Under the pieces are notes generated by a model. The model made no database searches, had not been told where the DNA came from, and worked only from the letters and a program-made list of their open reading frames with translations. A program made the position numbers and the translations under genes. From Anaerolineae bacterium (GTDB taxonomy: Bacteria > Chloroflexota > Anaerolineae > Aggregatilineales > Phototrophicaceae), in NCBI GenBank assembly GCA_021296115.1, contig JAGWBC010000007.1, forward strand, positions 1 to 37,565: 37,565 bases of DNA, in the 5' to 3' direction. Shown piece after piece: positions 33,356 through 37,565 of this stretch (positions are counted from its first letter, which is position 1; each line of letters begins with the position of its first letter).

Positions 33356-35487
33356 ATAAATTCGGGCGAGACCTGACGGCCGACGCGCGGCAGGGCCGGC
33401 TCGACCCGGTCATCGGGCGCGACGAAGAAATCCGGCGCCTGATTCACGTCATCAGCCGGCGCACCAAGAACAACCCAGTGCTGATCGGCGAGGCCGGCGT
33501 CGGCAAGACCGCCATCGCCGAAGGGCTGGCGCAGAGGCTGGTCAACGGCGATGTGCCGGAAGGGCTAAAGGACAAGACGATAATCGCACTGGATCTGGCT
33601 GCGCTGGTCGCCGGCAGCAAATTCCGCGGCGAATTCGAGGAGCGCCTGCAAGCGGTGCTCAAGGAAATCGCCGACAGCCAGGGCGAGATAATCCTCTTTA
33701 TCGACGAGCTGCACAATATCGTCGGCGCCGGCAAAGCCGAGGGCTCGATGGACGCCGGCAACATGCTCAAACCGATGTTAGCGCGCGGCGAATTGCGCAT
33801 GATCGGCGCGACTACGCTGGACGAATACCGCCAGAACATCGAGAAAGACGCGGCCCTGGAACGCCGCTTCCAGCCCATATTCGTCGACGAGCCCAGCGTC
33901 GAAGACACCATCAGCATTCTGCGCGGTTTGAAGGAGCGCTACGAAGTGCATCATGGCGTTCGCATTCAGGACAGCGCCGTGATCGCCGCGGCTACGCTCA
34001 GCAACCGATACCTGCCCGATCGTCAGCTGCCCGACAAAGCGATCGACCTCATCGACGAGGCGGCAGCGCACCTGAAAATGGAGATCGACAGCAAGCCGGA
34101 ATCGCTGGACAAGATCGAGCGGCAGCTAATGCAACTGGAAATTGAGCGCGAGGCGCTGCGCAAAGAAAATGACGAGGCGTCCAAGCGGCGGCTGGAAGAC
34201 CTGGAGCGGGAATTGGCTGACGCCCAGGAAGCGCTCGACAGCCTGCTGGCTGCCTGGCAGGTCGAGAAAGACGCCATCCAGCGCATGTCCGATATCAAGA
34301 CGCAAATTGACGAAGCGCGCATACAACTCGAGCAAGCCGAGCGACAAAGCGACCTGGAAACGGCTGCGCGGCTGAGCTATGGCGTGCTGCCGGAGCTTCA
34401 GGGCGCGTTGAATGAGAGCGAAGCCAAACTAAACGCAATGCGCCAGGATAGCGCGCTGATGCTGAAGGAAGAAGTAGACGCGGACGAAATCGCCGCCATC
34501 GTCAGCCGCTGGACTGGCATCCCCGTGGCGCGCATGTTGGAAGGCGAAATCGAGAAGCTGCTGCACATGGAGCAGCGTCTGCACGAGCGCGTGGTCGGGC
34601 AAGACGAAGCAATCGCCGCTATCTCAGCCGCCGTGCGCCGCAGCCGGGCCGGCTTGCAAGACCCCAGTCGTCCAGTCGGGACTTTCCTGTTCCTGGGCCC
34701 GACTGGCGTCGGCAAGACCGAGACGGCGCGTTCGCTGGCGCAATTTCTCTTTGACGACGACAATGCCATGGTGCGCATCGATATGAGCGAATACGGCGAA
34801 AAACACAGCATCGCCCGCTTGATCGGCGCGCCCCCGGGTTACATCGGCTTTGAAGAAGGCGGCCAACTGACCGAAGCCCTGCGCCGCCGTCCTTACAGCG
34901 TCGTACTCTTTGACGAGATCGAAAAGGCGCACCCCGATGTTTTTAACGTCTTCCTGCAAGTCTTTGACGACGGCAGGCTGACCGACGGCCAGGGACGCAC
35001 GGTCAACTTCAGCAACTGTGTGATCATCATGACGAGCAATGTCGGCAGCGATCTAATCAAACGGGGTGGCCCCAATGCCGATGTCGACGCGCAACGCGGC
35101 GCAATCATGAATGAACTCGACCGGCATTTTCGCCCTGAGTTTCTCAACCGGCTGGACGAAGTCATCCTCTTCCACAGTCTGACGCGCGAACACATCATCC
35201 GCATCGTCGATCTTCAGCTGGAAAATCTGGAGCTACTGCTGAGCGAGCGGCAAATCACGCTAGAACTGAGCGCCGCCGCCAAGATGCTGCTGGCAGAATC
35301 GGGATGGGATCCGATGTATGGAGCGCGTCCGCTCAAGCGCGCCATCCAACGCCAGCTGCAAGACCCGCTGGCGCTGGCGCTGATCGACGGCAGCATCGTC
35401 GATGGGGATCATGTGCGCGTAAACGTCAGTGGAGACGGCGAGGAACTAGTAATACAGTCGCAGCAGCTTGAGCCGGTAGCTGTCTAG
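33352..35487 (+). CDS. clpB: ClpB AAA+ disaggregase core (second part of split ClpB)
   Basis: 711 aa. NBD1 begins at residue 1 ([26 protein letters not shown]), with Walker [10 protein letters not shown] and Walker [12 protein letters not shown] full middle coiled-coil domain (about residues 240-350) identifies ClpB rather than ClpA/C. NBD2 has Walker [10 protein letters not shown], Walker [14 protein letters not shown] and a C-terminal domain ending in HVRVNVSG. It disaggregates proteins with DnaK in the cytosol. The TTG start overlaps the upstream stop (TTGA). If this start works, the core resembles the N-domain-less short ClpB made from internal starts elsewhere. The break could also be a deletion or assembly artefact in one ancestral gene. 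Confidence 0.93.
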   Translation: MNKFGRDLTADARQGRLDPVIGRDEEIRRLIHVISRRTKNNPVLIGEAGVGKTAIAEGLAQRLVNGDVPEGLKDKTIIALDLAALVAGSKFRGEFEERLQAVLKEIADSQGEIILFIDELHNIVGAGKAEGSMDAGNMLKPMLARGELRMIGATTLDEYRQNIEKDAALERRFQPIFVDEPSVEDTISILRGLKERYEVHHGVRIQDSAVIAAATLSNRYLPDRQLPDKAIDLIDEAAAHLKMEIDSKPESLDKIERQLMQLEIEREALRKENDEASKRRLEDLERELADAQEALDSLLAAWQVEKDAIQRMSDIKTQIDEARIQLEQAERQSDLETAARLSYGVLPELQGALNESEAKLNAMRQDSALMLKEEVDADEIAAIVSRWTGIPVARMLEGEIEKLLHMEQRLHERVVGQDEAIAAISAAVRRSRAGLQDPSRPVGTFLFLGPTGVGKTETARSLAQFLFDDDNAMVRIDMSEYGEKHSIARLIGAPPGYIGFEEGGQLTEALRRRPYSVVLFDEIEKAHPDVFNVFLQVFDDGRLTDGQGRTVNFSNCVIIMTSNVGSDLIKRGGPNADVDAQRGAIMNELDRHFRPEFLNRLDEVILFHSLTREHIIRIVDLQLENLELLLSERQITLELSAAAKMLLAESGWDPMYGARPLKRAIQRQLQDPLALALIDGSIVDGDHVRVNVSGDGEELVIQSQQLEPVAV

Positions 35488-35535
35488 AACCGGCGCGTTA
35501 TGGGCAATCGGGGGTGGCGACCTGCTGCCCCGGCT

Positions 35536-35775
35536 CTAGTCTTCCGGCGGCGGGACCGGCAGGTCGTCTTCGGCGGTGTCTTTCCACTTCTCGCCTACAT
35601 CCACCAGCATGACCGGGATGCCATCGCGGATGGGGTACTTGTAGCCGCTGTCGTCACAGACCAGCCAACTGTCTTTCACAATGCGCAACTGCCCGGGATC
35701 GTCGCCCTTGTCCGTAAAATGAACCGCTACGGGACAGCGAAGGATCTCCATCAATTCGTCAGAAACTACTGCCAT
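35536..35775 (-). CDS. Trm112-like small protein
   Basis: 79 aa from ATG 35775 with GAGGA upstream. It matches the Trm112p-like (UPF0434/YcaR) domain: SDELMEILRCPV at the start and WLVCDDSGYKYPIRDGIPVMLVDV at the end. Only two of the usual four zinc cysteines remain (C14 and C40), so zinc binding may be lost. Bacterial relatives are small partners of unknown targets, possibly methyltransferases. It converges on clpB with 48 bp between stops. Confidence 0.85.
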   Translation of the reverse strand: MAVVSDELMEILRCPVAVHFTDKGDDPGQLRIVKDSWLVCDDSGYKYPIRDGIPVMLVDVGEKWKDTAEDDLPVPPPED

Positions 35776-35879
35776 TTGACATCCTCAAGGGCAACCGACC
35801 ATTGCTTCAAAGTATAGCTATGGGTCACTAGAGCGTCAATTCTCAGCCCATCGCCGCTGTTGATTTCGCCGCCTGCCAT

Positions 35880-35885
35880 TATAAT
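35880..35885 (+). promoter_or_regulatory. -10 box upstream of the glycoside hydrolase gene
   Basis: TATAAT about 110 bp before the chosen start; the nearest -35-like TTGATT (35860-35865) is only 14 bp away, so the promoter is incomplete as read. Confidence 0.35.
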
Positions 35886-35993
35886 CAGAACGCGGAGCAG
35901 GCCATTAATCAGCTATTGAGACTGCCGACAATGCATCCAATTGCACGCATACACTTGCCGCGCACGCTTGCGGCGTCGAGCGGAACTGCGTTA

Positions 35994-37562
35994 ATGCTTC
36001 GCGTTGTGATGCTGCTCTTGGTCGCATTGCTCGCCGGCAGCGCGGCGCAAGCGCAAGTGCCCCGAGTGCCGACATCGGTACCCGGCACGCTCATTGAAGC
36101 CGGCGACTATATTCGCGCTGACCGGCTGGGCATCACCTTCATCAGCTACGTGGACGACACTATGGCGGCGGAGCGTTACCGCAACGCTTTGCTTCTGGGC
36201 GCCGGCTGGAACCGCTGGCCGCTGTATTGGGATCGCGTGGAGCAGCAACCCGGCCAATACGACTGGTCGGCCTACGACCGATTAGTCGCGGCGGACATTC
36301 GCAACGGCTTAAATATAAACGCCATTCTGCTTGGACGGCCGGGCTTTTGGCAAGACGGCGGCAGCGTCATTAACCTGCATGCGCCCGTATTCGCAAATGG
36401 CACTGACAGCGGAACCGCCGAGACGCTGATCAATCCGGACAACGCCTGGGCGCAGTTCGTCCACTACGCGGTCACACGCTACAAGCCGGGCGGCGTCCTG
36501 GCCCAGCACAACGGATTCGGCGCCGGCCAAGGCATCAGCGCCTGGGAGATCTGGAACGAGCCCGATATCCCGCAATTCTGGACCGGCGGCAGCGAAGCTT
36601 ATGCGCGGCTGCTCAAGACCGCGGCCATCGTGATCAAGACGGTTGATCCTCAAGCGCAAGTCATCTTTGGCGGCCTGCTCTACGCCAGCGATCAAGGCTT
36701 CCTGACCCAGGTGCTGCGCCAGTTTCGCGCTGACCCGCTGCGCGATCAGTACAACTGGTTCTTCGACATCGTGGCGGTGCATAGCTATGAGGATCCCTGG
36801 CGCAGCGGATGGCTGACCAAGGTGGTTCAAGACACGCTGAGCCAATATGAAATCGCGCGTCCGGTATGGGTGAACGAGACTGGCGTGTCCGTCTGGAATG
36901 ATTACCCCGGCCCGGTATGGGCATTTGGCGCTGAGCAGCGGCAACGTCTGGCGACAGCCGAGCAGCAGGCGCACTTTCTGATTATGAGCGCGGCCTTCGC
37001 CTGGTCCAAGGGAGTCGAAGTCGTCTTCTATCATCAGCTCTATGATGACTGCGGCAACTATCCCGCCGGCACCGACTTTCCCTTTCATAACGGCGAATAC
37101 TGCGCAAATGGCGCCTGCTATGGCGATGCCTTCGGCTTGTATCGCAACTCGACAGATTCTCCTTGCTTCAGCCACCACCCTTTCGCCAATACGCCGCGGC
37201 CCGCCGCCACGGCATTTCGGCTTTTGGCTGATATATTCGGCGACCAACCTTTCGTCCCGCTCAGCCTGACCGGCCTGACGGAAGCCATCACCACCATCGT
37301 TTTTCAGCGCGCAAATCACGAGAGAATAATCGTCGTCTGGAATAATACCGGCCAGCCGCTGCAGCATTCCATCCGGGCCAGCGGCGCGGGAGCGCAGATC
37401 TACCGCCTTTCCGGCGACGTTTCGCCCCTGCCGGCCGTCGGCGGCGTGTACACGCTCCAGCTCAAGCCCGCCGGCGACTTCAGCTTCCCCGATCTCGAGA
37501 GCAATCGCAGCAGCGCAATCGGCGGCGAGCCCCTGATTCTGGTGGAATCGCCCAGCCAATAA
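35994..37562 (+). CDS. Secreted glycoside hydrolase, clan GH-A (cellulase/GH39-like TIM barrel)
   Basis: 522 aa from ATG 35994, chosen because a clean signal peptide starts there (MLRVVMLLLVALLAGSAAQA|Q); ATG 35931 and TTG 35916 are in-frame alternatives. The barrel shows the clan A signatures: acid/base Glu in AWEIWNEPDIPQFW and nucleophile Glu in RPVWVNETGVS, about 115 residues later, with HSYEDPW between them. An early segment GAGWNRWPLYWDRVEQQPGQYDWS is the typical strand 1-2 region. A C-terminal beta-sandwich-like stretch (about residues 430-510) follows. It likely hydrolyses a plant or microbial polysaccharide outside the cell; substrate unknown. The gene is complete and ends three bases before the window end. 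Confidence 0.88.
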   Translation: MLRVVMLLLVALLAGSAAQAQVPRVPTSVPGTLIEAGDYIRADRLGITFISYVDDTMAAERYRNALLLGAGWNRWPLYWDRVEQQPGQYDWSAYDRLVAADIRNGLNINAILLGRPGFWQDGGSVINLHAPVFANGTDSGTAETLINPDNAWAQFVHYAVTRYKPGGVLAQHNGFGAGQGISAWEIWNEPDIPQFWTGGSEAYARLLKTAAIVIKTVDPQAQVIFGGLLYASDQGFLTQVLRQFRADPLRDQYNWFFDIVAVHSYEDPWRSGWLTKVVQDTLSQYEIARPVWVNETGVSVWNDYPGPVWAFGAEQRQRLATAEQQAHFLIMSAAFAWSKGVEVVFYHQLYDDCGNYPAGTDFPFHNGEYCANGACYGDAFGLYRNSTDSPCFSHHPFANTPRPAATAFRLLADIFGDQPFVPLSLTGLTEAITTIVFQRANHERIIVVWNNTGQPLQHSIRASGAGAQIYRLSGDVSPLPAVGGVYTLQLKPAGDFSFPDLESNRSSAIGGEPLILVESPSQ

Positions 37563-37565
37563 CGA

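Noticed and set aside
35484-35539. Inverted repeat CTAGAACCGG / CCGGCTCTAG between clpB and the Trm112-like gene as a bidirectional terminator
   Set aside because: Arms match 9 of 10 but are 36 bp apart and no T-run follows on either strand; support is too weak.
36309-37559. Long open frame (416 codons) on the minus strand
   Set aside because: Antisense to a glycoside hydrolase with both catalytic glutamates and a signal peptide; composition is typical of a mirrored frame.
1-37565. CRISPR array, tRNA, rRNA, insertion sequence or integrase
   Set aside because: No regularly spaced long repeats, cloverleaf sequences, rRNA segments or transposase/integrase motifs were recognised by eye.

Overview
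The window is a GC-rich, densely coded bacterial chromosome fragment. It has no rRNA, tRNA, CRISPR array or transposase that I can see. The gene set suggests a Chloroflexota (Anaerolineae-like) bacterium: a branched-chain amino-acid ABC operon with tandem binding proteins and a very long LivM, a UGSC-family selenoprotein with its thioredoxin-fold partner, and TIR/NACHT/formylglycine-generating-enzyme (FGE)-like conflict genes. This placement is inference from gene content, not a phylogenetic result.

Layout. 1-2814: an M16 zinc peptidase pair (catalytic subunit cut by the window start, then a subunit without the zinc motif) and a TfoX-C-domain protein. 2815-4143: a promoter and fabF. 4155-8095, minus strand: a redox/selenium neighbourhood with two genes that are each interrupted by one in-frame UGA at a redox-active position. 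These are a UGSC-family selenoprotein (UGSCTSC) and an AhpD/carboxymuconolactone-decarboxylase-like selenoprotein (CEYU...H). A thioredoxin-fold protein and a Cys-cluster protein accompany them. A standard gene caller would split both selenoproteins in two. 8319-10399, minus strand: an alpha/alpha-toroid-like protein and a CgeB-like glycosyltransferase. 10766-19238, plus strand: two paralogous substrate-binding proteins separated by a strong intrinsic terminator, then livH, livM, livG, livF and an aminoglycoside-phosphotransferase-fold kinase. 19228-20133, minus strand: an EamA exporter.

20308-29039, plus strand, is the main accessory island. It encodes a 1307-aa TIR / P-loop STAND-like ATPase / HEAT-repeat protein, then (4-bp overlap) a TIR-linker-FGE-like protein lacking the FGE catalytic cysteines. 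A small beta-motif protein with an apparent frameshift follows, then an 802-aa NACHT ATPase that carries the same GH(V/L)(I/V)FAG(Q/R)D beta motif as the small protein. The pattern (TIR NADase-type effectors, STAND switches, HEAT and FGE-fold recognition modules) fits an NLR-like bacterial immune or self/non-self system. This particular arrangement is the best candidate in the window for an undescribed system.

29128-37562 returns to ordinary genes: a secreted PQQ-sugar-dehydrogenase-like beta-propeller, a membrane coiled-coil protein with an internal duplication, manA, a clpB split into two cistrons that overlap at TTGA, a Trm112-like protein, and a secreted clan GH-A glycoside hydrolase. Upstream of clpB lie four YTACAC boxes at an exact 11-bp period, which looks like a response-regulator binding array.
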